Of a DNA stretch of 64,000 nt, positions 42,438 to 53,250 are shown one piece after another. Below the pieces are notes generated by a model that worked only from the letters and a program-made list of their open reading frames with translations, was not told where the DNA came from and searched no databases. The position numbers and the translations under genes are program-made. Source of the DNA: Atrina japonica (taxonomy: Eukaryota; Mollusca; Bivalvia; Pterioida; Pinnidae); NCBI GenBank assembly GCA_030159075.1, contig BROG01000941.1, positions 31,001-95,000 on the forward strand, given 5' to 3'. The stretch's first letter is position 1. Each line of letters starts with the position of its first letter.

Positions 42438-44267
42438 TTGACGACATTTTCTAATAATATACCAACAATTTCTAAATGTTCTGTCAAAAATTGTAAAACA
42501 TGTCATTTATTAATAACCAATCAAGTGTTCACCAGCAATCTGACAAATAAGCATTACAACACCAGAAGCTGGGATCATCTAGACTGCAAATCATCTAACG
42601 TTGTTTACGGAATTGAGTGTGCCTTGTGTGGTTTGATTTATGTTGGCGAAACTAAGGGGCCCTTAAATAAAAGAGTATCTGGTCATCGATTCGAGATTAA
42701 TAATGGGGGTAACCAGATACTCTATCGACATTTCAACTCTCCTGACCATTCCATCTTGTCTATGAGAGTGCGTATAATTGAAAAAATATACCACTGGACC
42801 AACAATCCCACCTTGAGTACCCCCTTCCGTAGACAACGTGAAGAATTTTGGATTAAACAGCTTGGCACTGCATATCCCTATGGATGTAATGACAATATAC
42901 AAAGTGTGGGCAACCTATCAAGCCCACTGTGTAAAGGCGTTAATGTGATGGAACTTTTTAATTCTAACGTGAGACGTAAACGAAGTCAGGGACATCGATC
43001 TTACAAGCGACCATATATACATGATGTCACTTTTTCATCTCTTTTACCTTACGTTAACAAAATATTGGGTCTTCATCACATTCGCAGCAGGCTTTATTCT
43101 GTTCCTTTTACATATCTCAATAAACTTTTTGAAGAAGCAAGAGTAAGCCCCTACACGGATTCTTCAACCCCAGAATACATACTGAATTCCATTGTGATGG
43201 ACATAGCTTATCACAGACTGTTTAAGCCTGCACGTGTTACAAACAATAACTGTGCTGAACAGAAACGTCTTTTCCTTAAACTTAAATTTACAAATAAAGG
43301 CATTGACGCTTTAAACATTGGCAATGTTCTAAATCACAAAAAAGTTCAGTCCTGTATTCCACCATATTTTAAACTGAAGACCACGCCTTGCATTTCATAT
43401 AGCTATACACCTAGCATCGCATCCAAGCTATTCAATTACAAACAGGTTTTGCAGTGCCTAGACATCAACCATCTTCTACACAACACTGTCACATGTTCAT
43501 GTGCTTCATCTCCTTTCAAATACAATGCTATCGGGCATGTCATTACCGGCGACGTTTCTATTGTTGAAAATGAAAGCCTCAAAAATCTTATTTTAAGGGG
43601 CCCTAAATACCGGGAAGCCCGTTCCTTTAATTGGCGTCAGAATTTCAGTTTAGTTATGGATTCTGTCGAAGATTATGCCAGACGATGGGCCAAACATGAA
43701 GACGAAGAACCAGACACTTTGTCTGAATGGCTGAAAGCCATACGATGGTTGATAAAATCTCGTATTCGAAAACTTAAAGGGACTATGAAAACACGTTATC
43801 CCTCTGTGTTTAATGATCCAGAAGTAGTTACTGAACTGGATAGGTTGCATGACCAATATGTACTGGTACCAGCAGACAAAGCCTCAAATAATATAGTTTT
43901 TATTTGTAAGGCGGATTACTATAATTGTTTATTAGAAGAACTTGGGTTTAATATGAATTCTGGTAATCCTACATATACACGTAGCTCACTTTCAAAGGAC
44001 GAAATCCTTCAAGATCACATATCCGTATTACGCTCATTTGATATACCTACAACGGATACCGATTTCGAGCTGCCATATTTATATTGGATACCTAAACTTC
44101 ATAAAACCCCATATAAGCAAAGATACATAGCAGGATCCAGCAAATGTTCTACCAAACCTTTATCTTTACTCCTTACCAAGATATTGACAGCCGTTAAGGA
44201 GAAACTTTCAACAATACTGTACAGTTGCTTATTCCAGAAGCGGTGTAAATCAGATGTGGCTACTTAA
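42438..44267 (+). CDS. Naiad PLE protein, part 1: GIY-YIG endonuclease, CxC linker, N-terminal RT
   Basis: Open for 609 codons with no ATG at its 5' end (the first codon in frame used here is TTG). Numbering from there: Cys pairs at 14/19 and 22; the GIY-YIG core as YGIEC (57-61), CALC (61-64) and YVGET (68-72), then Arg79, His83, His98 and Glu136 in RRQREEFWIKQLG. These fit the Cys/His-decorated PLE type of GIY-YIG nuclease. The linker has the CxC motif at 353-355 (TCSCASSPF) followed by HVITGDVSIV and GPKYREARSF. RT fingers begin at LVPADKASNN (477-486) and YWIPKLHKTP (549-558). The frame is lost near the codons for STILYS; the RT palm continues in the next frame from 44254. No in-frame UGA is seen, so it is not one of the selenoprotein Naiads. 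Confidence 0.85.
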   Translation: MTTFSNNIPTISKCSVKNCKTCHLLITNQVFTSNLTNKHYNTRSWDHLDCKSSNVVYGIECALCGLIYVGETKGPLNKRVSGHRFEINNGGNQILYRHFNSPDHSILSMRVRIIEKIYHWTNNPTLSTPFRRQREEFWIKQLGTAYPYGCNDNIQSVGNLSSPLCKGVNVMELFNSNVRRKRSQGHRSYKRPYIHDVTFSSLLPYVNKILGLHHIRSRLYSVPFTYLNKLFEEARVSPYTDSSTPEYILNSIVMDIAYHRLFKPARVTNNNCAEQKRLFLKLKFTNKGIDALNIGNVLNHKKVQSCIPPYFKLKTTPCISYSYTPSIASKLFNYKQVLQCLDINHLLHNTVTCSCASSPFKYNAIGHVITGDVSIVENESLKNLILRGPKYREARSFNWRQNFSLVMDSVEDYARRWAKHEDEEPDTLSEWLKAIRWLIKSRIRKLKGTMKTRYPSVFNDPEVVTELDRLHDQYVLVPADKASNNIVFICKADYYNCLLEELGFNMNSGNPTYTRSSLSKDEILQDHISVLRSFDIPTTDTDFELPYLYWIPKLHKTPYKQRYIAGSSKCSTKPLSLLLTKILTAVKEKLSTILYSCLFQKRCKSDVAT

Positions 44268-45210
44268 AAATTCTAAACAGCTTTTAGAAAATTTGAAGGC
44301 ACACAATTTTTCTCGAATTCACAGCATCAAAACTTATGACTTCTCTACTCTTTACACTACTATTCCTCATGAAAAATTAAAAGAAGGACTTTTCAGCATC
44401 ATAGACAACTGCTTTTTCACTAAAGGTGGTACCCGAAAATTTAAATATTTAGTGATTGGCTATCAGGATACTTATTTTGTCAAACACCACTCTGATTCTA
44501 CACATAAATATACTGAAGTTGATATAAAAAACATGCTGGAATTTCTAATAGACAATATATTTATAATGTTCGGAGACGTGGTCTTTCAACAAACTGTCGG
44601 CATTCCCATGGGAACCAATTGTGCTCCTTTATTGGCCGACCTGTTCCTTAATTCATACGAAGCAGACTTCATTCAGAAACTGCTGAATCAAAAGAAGAAA
44701 AAGCTAGCGGTGTCTTTTAATTTGACATTTAGATATATCGATGACGTTTTGTCAATTAAAAATGACAATTTTCATACATATGTCAATGCGATATATCCCA
44801 GCGAACTAGAAATTAAAGATACAACAGAATCAAGCACACACGCTTCATACTTAGACATTTTACTTAACATAAACACAGACGGGAAATTAGCTACGAAGCT
44901 ATACGATAAACGCGACGATTTTGGCTTTCCCATCGTCAATTTTCCATATTTAAGTAGTAATATACCTCAGTCACCTGCATATGGAGTTTATATTTCACAA
45001 ATGATCCGATATGCCAGGGCGTGCACAACATATGAAGATTTCATATACAGAGGTAAACTACTCACTGACAAATTATTGACACAGGGATATCGAAAACCGC
45101 GTTTAATGTCAACGTTCCGCAAGTTTTACGGTCGGTATAATAGTCTTGTTTGCGACTACTCTGTTTCACTAAGTGAAATGTTGAGTTGCCTTTTCGTTGG
45201 CGGTTGTTGA
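44254..45210 (+). CDS. Naiad PLE protein, part 2: reverse transcriptase palm and C-terminus
   Basis: 318 codons in the frame after the frameshift. RT motif A is YDFSTLYTTIP (catalytic Asp about 29), motif B GIPMGTNCAPLLADLF (116-131) and motif C FRYIDDVLSI (159-168, two catalytic Asp), followed by ELEIKDTT and ASYLDILL, and a basic C-terminal region (RKPRLMSTFRKFYGRYNSLV). The order and wording are those of PLE reverse transcriptases, relatives of telomerase RT. No C-terminal GIY-YIG follows; the stop is at VGGC and then the 3' UTR. The short overlap with part 1 is a consequence of the frameshift, not a normal gene overlap. Confidence 0.87.
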   Translation: MWLLKNSKQLLENLKAHNFSRIHSIKTYDFSTLYTTIPHEKLKEGLFSIIDNCFFTKGGTRKFKYLVIGYQDTYFVKHHSDSTHKYTEVDIKNMLEFLIDNIFIMFGDVVFQQTVGIPMGTNCAPLLADLFLNSYEADFIQKLLNQKKKKLAVSFNLTFRYIDDVLSIKNDNFHTYVNAIYPSELEIKDTTESSTHASYLDILLNINTDGKLATKLYDKRDDFGFPIVNFPYLSSNIPQSPAYGVYISQMIRYARACTTYEDFIYRGKLLTDKLLTQGYRKPRLMSTFRKFYGRYNSLVCDYSVSLSEMLSCLFVGGC

Positions 45211-45963
45211 GACGTCTCTGTACCAATTGTGACGAGGATACACTCCTCACGTGTTTCACTGGACTTGACTGTGGACTCACGGCGGGTGTGACCGGTCGAC
45301 AGGGGATGCTTACTCCTCCATGGCACCTGATCCCACCTCTTGGTTTCCAGAGGTCCGTGTTTGTCCATTTTTTATCGGATTTGTATCTATGTCCTGGACA
45401 TTCTATTGATTTACACTTTGGTATCTGAGGTTTTTATATTCAAATAGAAACTACGTACAATGATATATAATACAAAAAAAAAAAAAAAAAATAAAAAAAT
45501 AAAAAAAAAATACACAGACATAACATTTTTTAAATTCGTTTATATTTTGATGAACTCAACTTTAATATTTGTATATGAATACCACACTCTACCTGACCTT
45601 ATTTTTACAAAATATATAGGAATATAAATTTTTTTGTGTAAAGCTCTTATATGTTATTGTATATCAAGTACAAGTAGTAAAAGTAGAAAACGAAAATTGA
45701 AATAAATCCAATAAAATTTAATGTCTTCCAAAGGCAAGTATCAAGATAGAAAAAAAAATGTTGAGTATTTTTCTGTTTTTTTTTTTGAAAATTGAAATAG
45801 TTTTTGATAAACACAGCTAATGCTCCTCTAAGCGTTTTCATGGTATTGTTTATCTGTGTAGTGGTTGGACCTCACTATTTTGAAATCAAAAGAAAACGTA
45901 AAAATTAAGTAGTACAAAAGAAAATACAAAAATAATAGATCCGTAAGTATAAATCTTTAGGAA

Positions 45964-46403
45964 GATATAGATACAAATCTGGTGAAAATGGACAAACACG
46001 GACCTCTGGAAACCAAGAGGTGGAATCAAGTGCCATGGAGGAGTAAGCATCCTCTGTCGACCGGTCACATCTGCCGTGAGTGCACAGTCAAATCCAGATA
46101 AAATACGTGAGGAATAAATCCTCGTCACAATTGGTACAGACGTCTTAACAACCGTCAACAAAAAGGCACCTCAACATTTCACTTAGTGAAACAGAGTAAT
46201 CGCAAACAAGGCTATTATACCGACCGTAAAATTTGCGGAACGTTGACATCAAACGCGGTTTTCGATATCCCTGTGTCAATAATTTGTCAGTGAGTAGTTT
46301 ACATCTGAATATGGAATGATCAGATGTTGAAAATGCCCTGGCATATCGAATCATTTGTGAAATATAAACTAAATATGGAGGTGACTTTGGGATATTACTA
46401 CTT
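45964..46403 (-). mobile_element. Naiad 3' fragment (left part of an interrupted copy)
   Basis: Minus-strand 3' UTR and C-terminal RT codons (FRKFYGRYNSLVCDYS remnant) up to the codons for NIPQSP. The same copy resumes at about 48984 beyond a TTAA-flanked insertion. Confidence 0.78.
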
Positions 46404-46502
46404 TTAAGTAAGTGTTGATTTAGTATTGCTTCCAATGATTTCTTAGTAAAGGTCTATGAATTGAAATAATCTGCCCGAGTGAGCGAGAATTGCGTTAGAT
46501 GC

Positions 46503-48985
46503 TTAAGAGTAATTCTCTGTAAAGACCAAAGAATTATCAAAGTGCTGAGAAATGGTATGTCACAGAATACGCTCATATTTACTATATATGCTTAATATAG
46601 AATACTAAAACATTATATTGATTTTAAAATTGAAAAAAATATATATTGTTGCCATGGCAACAAAGAGTTGTTTTTCACAAGATTTCTCCTCTTACCCATG
46701 TAGAAAAAGGCATTTTTTCATAGTTTCAACACTTTATTTTTATTTAACATACAAGACAAGATATATCAATAATGTAAATATTTTATTTGAATCACCTTTG
46801 ATTAGACATTCAAAACAATAAAATTCAAAGTGATAATCAGTACAGAAGCTATTTTGCTTAACAACTTAAAGATAGGGGGTTTCTGCAATTATCCAATTAG
46901 ACGAATTTTATGATTTTTTTTATTTTTCAAGACTTTACCACCCAAAAACGCAGCATAGAAATTTTAAGATACTTCGACCTAAAGTTTGAATAAGTCTTAT
47001 AGAACAATATATCATAAAATCAGAGCGGGTATTTTTTTCGTTTCTTAGCAACTGTTACTCAAAGTTTGGCTATTTTAAGAATTTCCGATGTATATAGTTC
47101 AACTAAATTTCTTCTATCATTTCAAATCTTCATAATATTTTTAAATCTAACTTTCAAATATAGTAAATAACATATGTCGAGATCACATAATATATATAAT
47201 TTCATTATATACTGTATTAGCAATATAATATACTTAAATATACCATACCCCCAGATGTCCGCGTCCGTTCAAATCAGGACTCCGACATTGTCTCTTTTCG
47301 AACCGATTGATGGCATCTCGTAAATCTTGACTTTTAAACTAAATATGCTATTTGATTGTCATTTAATAATATTTAGGGACACCTATGATCATATACAATA
47401 ATTATATTCAATTTATCTTAAGTCAAAAAGCTTCAGATTATTTTAAATTGACCCGACATCTCAAATCCGCCACTGAAATCTGACTTCTAATTTTAGTGTG
47501 CTTTCAACAGCCAAAATCTAGGAAATCTAAAACGAACCAAAATTTGAGTAATTTTTACTGAAAATAATTCAGAAAGATGTCATTAATTATCATATAAAAG
47601 ATTACTTAAATACAATTTGAACTGAGTGAGAAATCAATGATTATTTATTTCGAATCCGCCGCTAATCAAATCCGAAAACACTATACTATCAGGAATCCGA
47701 CATTAGCATCTTTTCGATCCGACTCTGTAGTATTACTAAGCGATTACAAATTATGATTGCTAACGGAAAATAAGTGATTTTAGTGTCATTTAATGGTATA
47801 TTTAGAAGGATATTATCATAAACGATTGTGATATATACTTTACTTAAAGTTTAAGTATAACAAATTAACTTATATCGATCGAATACCTCGACTTCGCCGT
47901 CGAATCCGACTACTAAATTTAGTGTGCCAACGTAGGACAACGTCACGTAAATCGAGTCCAAATAATTTTGTATAATTTTCTATTGTGAATGATGTAAAAT
48001 ACCACAATAAAGGTAAAATTACAATGATTGTGTTCTTTGAATAAGTATTGGGGAAGAAATCGACAATTATTTGTTCGATTCCGCCGATTCTCGAATCCGT
48101 CTCCGCCTCCGAATACTACTTTTAATGACCGCCTTAATCAACGTGAGATAGACGCTCTAGTTTATTGGAAACGTATCGTGGTTATTTTTGATTGCATAAC
48201 AGACCACGATTTCGGCTGTATTGACAGAGTGGAAACGGAAAACATTCAAATTCCGGTTTGAGAAAACGGGTAGCGATAGATGTGGACGTAAAAAACACCC
48301 AAAACCTAAAAATTGGTCGTATTTGCGAGTGATTTGGTTGCATTATGAATCTATGTTTATTGCAAGTACGATTTCTTGTATCCACATGTAGTACCGAGTT
48401 CACATAAGCTGTTCATTTCCAATTTTATAAAAGGGTTCTCTTTTTGCACGGATAACAAATTATGTTGATGTTGTCCAATGAATTATTAATTAGTAACAAA
48501 AATACCCACTGAGATATTTTGCTGTTCGTTTCCACTAATGTTACTAAATTCACTAGAGATAAATGAGCGATTTCCTATGCTGCGTTTTTACAGAGGCCTG
48601 ATTTAAATTTGCACGGGATTTCCCTATATTAACCTAAAAAACCAACTTTCAAATGGTCTTTTTTAAAAACGGAGGCATTACGATCCCCGATATTTTCTAC
48701 CTTGTTATATAAACATGTTAAGATAAATAATTAATACAAAAAACTGCTGTCAAAACTGACAAATATCACATTTCATGAAATTTACGTAATATGGCTATTT
48801 CCATTAGGTTACCATATTCAATATAGATAAATGACCGTTGCTATGGTAACGAGGAAGTTTTACTGGGAAAAAATTGTAAGGTTTTGTTACTCTCATGCCA
48901 GGCTATCATTGTGACCAGCTGCCTTCAAAATTTGCGATATACCATTTCTGACCAATTTTGGTCTTTACAGAGAATTACTCTTTAA
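46503..48985. mobile_element. TTAA-flanked, inverted-repeat element (~2.47 kb, non-autonomous)
   Basis: The ends are inverted copies starting GAGTAATTCTCTGTAAAGAC (46507 inward, and 48980 inward), with partial similarity further in (GAAATGGTAT). TTAA adjoins the left end directly (46503-46506) and the right end after one T (48982-48985). TTAA duplication and TIRs suggest a piggyBac- or Kolobok-like non-autonomous element. No transposase ORF is seen. The interior has a degenerate ~420-bp tandem repeat (47270-48110). It lies inside the Naiad copy of 45964-49740, with an unexplained 99 bp (46404-46502) between the Naiad break and the left TIR. Confidence 0.65.
47270..48110. repeat. Degenerate tandem repeat, about 420-bp period
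   Basis: ATCAGGACTCCGACATTG (47273) recurs as ATCAGGAATCCGACATTA (47690), followed in both by TCTTTTCGA, a TGTCATTTAAT stretch and TTTAGTGTG. A partial third unit (AATCCGTCTCCGCC) is near 48090. It is inside the TTAA-flanked element. Confidence 0.6.
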
Positions 48986-49740
48986 ATGTTGAAAATTTAC
49001 GATGGGAAAGCCGAAATCGTCGCGTTTCTCGTATAGCTTAGTTGCTAATTTCCCGTCTGTGTCTATAGTAAGCAGAATCAGAGTGGTGTTGGACAAAATA
49101 AGTATCATGATAACCAATCACTAGATATTCAAATTTTCGGGTACCATCTTTTGTGGAAAACAACCAGTTGTCTATGATACCAAAAGTCTTTCTTTTCATT
49201 TTTATGTGAAATTGTTGTGTAAAGATAAAGCATTGGTATAACATTTGCTGGACCCTGCTTTGTACCTCTGCTTATATGGGGTTTTATGAAGTTTAGGTAT
49301 CCAATATAAATATGGTAGCTCAAAATCAGTATCGATTGTAGGTACATCAAAAGAGCATAATGCGGACACGTAATTTTGAAGGATCTCGTCCTTTTAAAGG
49401 GAGCTATGTGTGTATGTAGAATTATCAAAATTCGTATTTAACCCTAGTTCTTTTAATAAACAATTATAGTAATGTGACTAACGAATACAAACAATATTAT
49501 TTGAGGCTTTGTCGGCTGGGAACAGTACATATTGGTCATGTAATCTATCCAGCTCGGTTAATACTTATGGATCACTAAATACAGAGGGATAAAGTGTTTT
49601 CATAGTTCCTTAAAGTTTTCGAATACGAGATCAGCCATCGTAAAGCTTTTAGCAATTCAGACAAAGTGTCTGGTTCCACGTCTTCATGTTTGGCCCATCG
49701 TCTGGCATAATCTTCGACATAATTCATAACTAAACTGAAA
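48984..49740 (-). mobile_element. Decayed Naiad fragment (right part of the interrupted copy)
   Basis: Resumes at AAATTTACGATGGGAAAGCC, the sequence that follows the break at 46403 in intact copies. It then jumps by internal deletions through pieces of the RT and linker to the codons for FSLVMDSVEDYARRWAKHED (near 49740). RT motifs B and C are deleted. Confidence 0.75.
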
Positions 49741-50217
49741 TGATATATATTGTGTATATGTAAAAGCAACACGAAAACACTGAGGATTTTGAAAATAAGG
49801 CTAGTAAATTTTAGTCAGTACAATATAATTAGAAATTATCTGAAATACAAGTTAAATGATTATGGCCATAACCATAGACATGGGTGTTGTTTTTCCAATA
49901 CTTTGACGGTAGTTGTTCTATCATGACGTCATTGCCATATCAAACTCCAACCTCTCACGGCGGATTATATTTATAAAGTCTATGTAACTAAGATGAAAAC
50001 ATTGTCCAGCACAAATTTATAAGCGCGGAATGTCATTGTCCGCAATGTAATTCCACCTTTATTTTCAAAATAAATGGAAATCTTGATAATACTATTTATA
50101 AAATATGCAAAATTTGAGGTATCCTTATAAAGATAATGACGTTACAACTGAATGATCTGAGGTTGTCATAGCTAAAAGGAACATGGAAGGAATGCTCATG
50201 TTGAAGGTGTAGTTGCT

Positions 50218-50392
50218 TTTTTTTTTCGAGGGGATTGAATTTCGGTCTATTCGCAGTCAATAAAAATTGCGCGAAATTAAATACCCGTGAATAAAATATC
50301 TTACACTTATGAAGTATCAGAAAGACAATTCGTAACAAATCTTGCGCGAAATTTAATACCCGTGAATAATATTCATTCAGAAAAACGCGAAA
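50218..50392 (+). repeat. Dispersed repeat, copy 2
   Basis: Partner of 14385-14545: TTCGCAGTCAATAAAAATTG, then GCGCGAAATTAAATACCCGT and a second GCGCGAAATTTAATACCCG. The internal GCGCGAAATT(T)AAATACCCGTGAATA unit is itself repeated. Confidence 0.65.
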
Positions 50393-50969
50393 TTTTCAAA
50401 ATTTAAACAACAATACAATATTACAATCTGTAGAGTGATAGAATCTATATTAAGAGGAAATATTGTATCTTTGGATAGATCAATTACGTAATACGTTGTG
50501 TTGAACCAAGCATAAAATACAGAAATATTGTATAATTTAAAAAAAGCAGAAATAACTAGAATTACATGATATTTATTTATTGATCATTCAAGCTAGAAAG
50601 AAATTTCGTTTTCACCAAATTATTAGACTCTTCCATGGTTAAGATTAATTTTTGAACTGGCTTAAATTTACTTGTGCTACACTGCTAACAGGATATCCCT
50701 TAAGCAAACCCATAATAGATTGCTATTACTTAACAAACCCCTCTAAGGACTTTAACGTTATCGTCGCCGTATTTATAACTAATACCACCTTAAAAGGAAG
50801 ACGTTGAAGTAAGAGGAATGGCAAAATGACTGCATGCAAAAATCATTGTCTGAAATGGTCCTTCTGTGTACCAAAATGTAGATGACATACAATATATACA
50901 TTTTCTTATATCTAACCCCGTGTTATGTCGAACATGTTTTTGTATAGACATCTTATTGTTTGGACACGT

Positions 50970-51163
50970 TGTTGTTGCTGTTGTTGTATCGTTATTTAAT
51001 GTCCCACTCAAGAATCTTTCAGTCGTATGGAGACGTCTTCAAATACCGGTCAAGGGCTTAAAAGTTTGGCCTATGCTCAACACTTACGGTCATTAAGCAG
51101 TGTAGGTTCTTTAACGTGCCGACACCTAATGTGACACGGGACCTCGGTTTTTACTGTTTCATC
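50970..51163 (-). mobile_element. SINE fragment without tRNA head
   Basis: Matches the body and tail of the 51403-51688 SINE (TTTAATGTCCCACTCAAGAA, GGCCTATGCTCAACACTTA, TTTAACGTGCCGACACCTA), but stops before the tRNA-like part and abuts a Naiad fragment. Confidence 0.72.
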
Positions 51164-51165
51164 AT

Positions 51166-51763
51166 TGTTTGCAATTACTCAATTTCACTAAATGAAATGT
51201 TGAGGTTCTTGTCCGATAGCGAGTGTAGAATTGTCTGTACCGATTGTGACAAGGATATGTCACTCACTTATTTCATTTGAAATTGACTGTGTACTCACGG
51301 CAGGTGTGAGGTATCAAAAGGGTATGCTTACTCCTCCATGGAACCTGATCCCACCTTTGGATTTCCAGAGGTCCGTGTTTGTCCAATATTCATCAGATTT
51401 GTTTGTTTGTTTGTTTATTGTTGTTTAACGTCCCACTCAAGAATATTTCACTCATATGGAGACGTCACCAAATGCCGGTGAAGGGCTTCAAATTTTGGCC
51501 TATGCTCGGCACTTATGGCCATTCAGCAGTGAGGGTTTTTTAACGTGCCGACACCTACTGTGACACCAGACCTCTAGTTTTTACTGTCTCATCCGAAAGA
51601 CAGGAAACCAACCTGTTGCCGGCGGGACTCGAACTCACGATCTCACGATCCAGAGTCGAGCGCGCTACCGACTGAGCCAAGCCGGCTCTCATCAGATTTG
51701 TATATGAATCCTGGATTTTCTGAAGACTTTAATTAGGTATCAGATGTTTGTATTTACATCAGT
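51166..51763 (+). mobile_element. Naiad 3' UTR fragment carrying a SINE
   Basis: C-terminal codons and 3' UTR (AAATGAAATGTTGAGG, TATGCTTACTCCTCCATGG, CAGAGGTCCGTGTTTGTCC), then the SINE, then the last ~60 bp of the UTR (TGAATCCTGGATTTTCTGAA). The two sides join exactly when the SINE and one target copy are removed. Confidence 0.8.
51403..51688 (-). mobile_element. tRNA-derived SINE with 13-bp target duplication
   Basis: Minus-strand order: tRNA-like head with A-box-like TGGCTCAGTCGGTAGCG and B-box GTTCGAGTCCC, a ~190-bp body, and a 3' tail GTGGGACGTTAAACAACAAT followed by (CAAA)n. Flanked by perfect TCATCAGATTTGT duplications (51390-51402 and 51689-51701). Head and tail resemble molluscan SINEs; exact family not assigned. 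Confidence 0.85.
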
Positions 51764-52689
51764 TAACACATCAAATCGATACGACGATAAATTATGTGAA
51801 ACATTTTGAAATGTAAGCACGTGACAAAGTGGCTATTATTATTAGGGAACACAAAATACAAATTTGACATTGTACCGAGAATCAAACCCTGGACCCTCCG
51901 CTTGCGAGAGGAATTGTCTAACCAACAGATTCGTCGTAAACGGTTTATTAGGATACATTATTATAAAGGGAAGACAGAACAGAGTTAACGTGTTGTATCG
52001 GAAACATGGATGAAGTTGACATTATTACATAAAATGTTGGACTAGATGGATATGGGTATAGACGGAGGAGGGTATAATACAACGAGGAAGAAGAGCTGTT
52101 TGTAACATAAAAATTAGTATTACATATTATGCAATGTATTTACACCTGTGTTGAAACTACGTTTGACAATTAAGATTGCAGTGACAAAATTTCTGAAAAA
52201 TAAGAAAACTAAAGAAAATTGTCAGCATGAACATGGCAGATGAAAATAGCAATATTTTCATTTGGCACTATGGCAATTCTTTGAGAAGTTGTGAAACCAA
52301 TTACTTGTTGACTGATAATTTAAAAAAAACGATCGTATAAATACTATGGTCCTTACGACAAAGTGTAGATCAGGTTATAGATGATAAAGATAAATGAATG
52401 ACGTTAGATTAACAACTATATAGATAAACTCAAATTAATTAAAATGACTTCTATCAATACTTACAATAACTTCTATTTCTTCGAATGCAACAATTACTTC
52501 AATTCAATTGCTTCAACTACTTCAATTCAATTGCTTCAATTACTTCAATTACTTTGCGTTGTGTTTTAACTAAAAGTCAATTAATATATTTCTCTGGAAT
52601 ATATTACTGTCCATATGTTAGATCTTACAAGAGTGTAAGAAGACAACAAAGCTCGCCGAAATGTAAATTTTCAAAATAGATAGTTGACC

Positions 52690-53250
52690 CACAACTGTCA
52701 GGTTTTAAGGTCAAAGGACTGGTAAAATTTTTATTGCTTCAGCTCAGGTTAAATTTTGAAAAGTAGGACAAAGTACAAGGTCAAGTTCACTGTCAAAGTC
52801 AAGGTACCAAATGAAGGATATGGCCATAAGAAATATATAATATATATGTGAAATATCAAAGCCATATCCCTCATGGTTTAAAAGTTAAAGCCAAGGTTAA
52901 AGTTTTTGAAAAGTAGGTCAAAGTTCAAGATCACGTTAACTAGGTCCAAAGTCCAAGTACAAAATAAAAGCTCTGGTCATAAGAAATATATATGCGAAAA
53001 ATCTAATCCCTATCCCTAACGGAACCAAAGTTAAAGTTTTTGAAAAGTAGGTCAAGGTCCAAGGTCAAGGTCACTAGGTAAACAGTCAAGGTACCAAAGG
53101 AAAGCTTTGAAATATATATCTGAAATATCAGAGCACTGTCCCTTGCGGTGAAAAAGGTTATAGGCCAGATTAACGTTTTGTCTACGGACGCCGACGACGA
53201 CGCGGGGTATGACATTAGCTCTCCGGACTTTCGACCCGGCGAGCTACAAA
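52690..53250. repeat. Degenerate tandem array rich in AAGGTCAAGGTCAC, about 150-bp units
   Basis: Three diverged units share TTTTGAAAAGTAGGTCAAAG, GTCAAGGTACCAAA and GGTCATAAGAAATATA. The array ends in a GC-rich stretch, GACGCCGACGACGACGCGGG then TATGACATTAGCTCTCCGG. Such arrays are common in molluscan genomes. Confidence 0.65.

Larger units (their letters stand above)
41708..45440 (+). mobile_element. Naiad-type Penelope-like retroelement, near full length, with pseudo-LTR
   Basis: The unit has, in order, a partial copy of its own 3' end (41708 to about 42126), a 5' region, a GIY-YIG endonuclease, a CxC linker, a reverse transcriptase and a 3' UTR ending near 45440. GIY-YIG ahead of RT with a CxC motif between them is the diagnostic order of the Naiad/Chlamys clade; canonical Penelope elements have the nuclease at the C-terminus. 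The upstream partial tandem copy is the pseudo-LTR layout typical of PLEs. One frameshift splits the ORF at about 44,22x, and the N-terminus lacks an ATG, so this copy is probably dead but recent. Several near-identical tails occur elsewhere in the window. Confidence 0.88.

Noticed and set aside
42438..44267. Selenoprotein-type Naiad with in-frame UGA codons
   Set aside because: The long frame has ordinary Cys codons and no in-frame UGA.
45062..45428. ORFs on both strands over the Naiad 3' end
   Set aside because: They are shadows of the RT C-terminus and 3' UTR; the same shadows recur in every fragment.
41708..45440. Canonical Penelope (C-terminal nuclease) or LINE identity
   Set aside because: The GIY-YIG motif is upstream of the RT and nothing follows the RT; no AP-endonuclease of LINE type is present.
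51600..51690. tRNA-like sequence on the minus strand
   Set aside because: It is the head of a SINE with matching target duplications, not a tRNA gene.
52690..53250. CRISPR-like or satellite array of functional kind
   Set aside because: Units are long, diverged and direct, without spacers; it is an ordinary degenerate tandem repeat.
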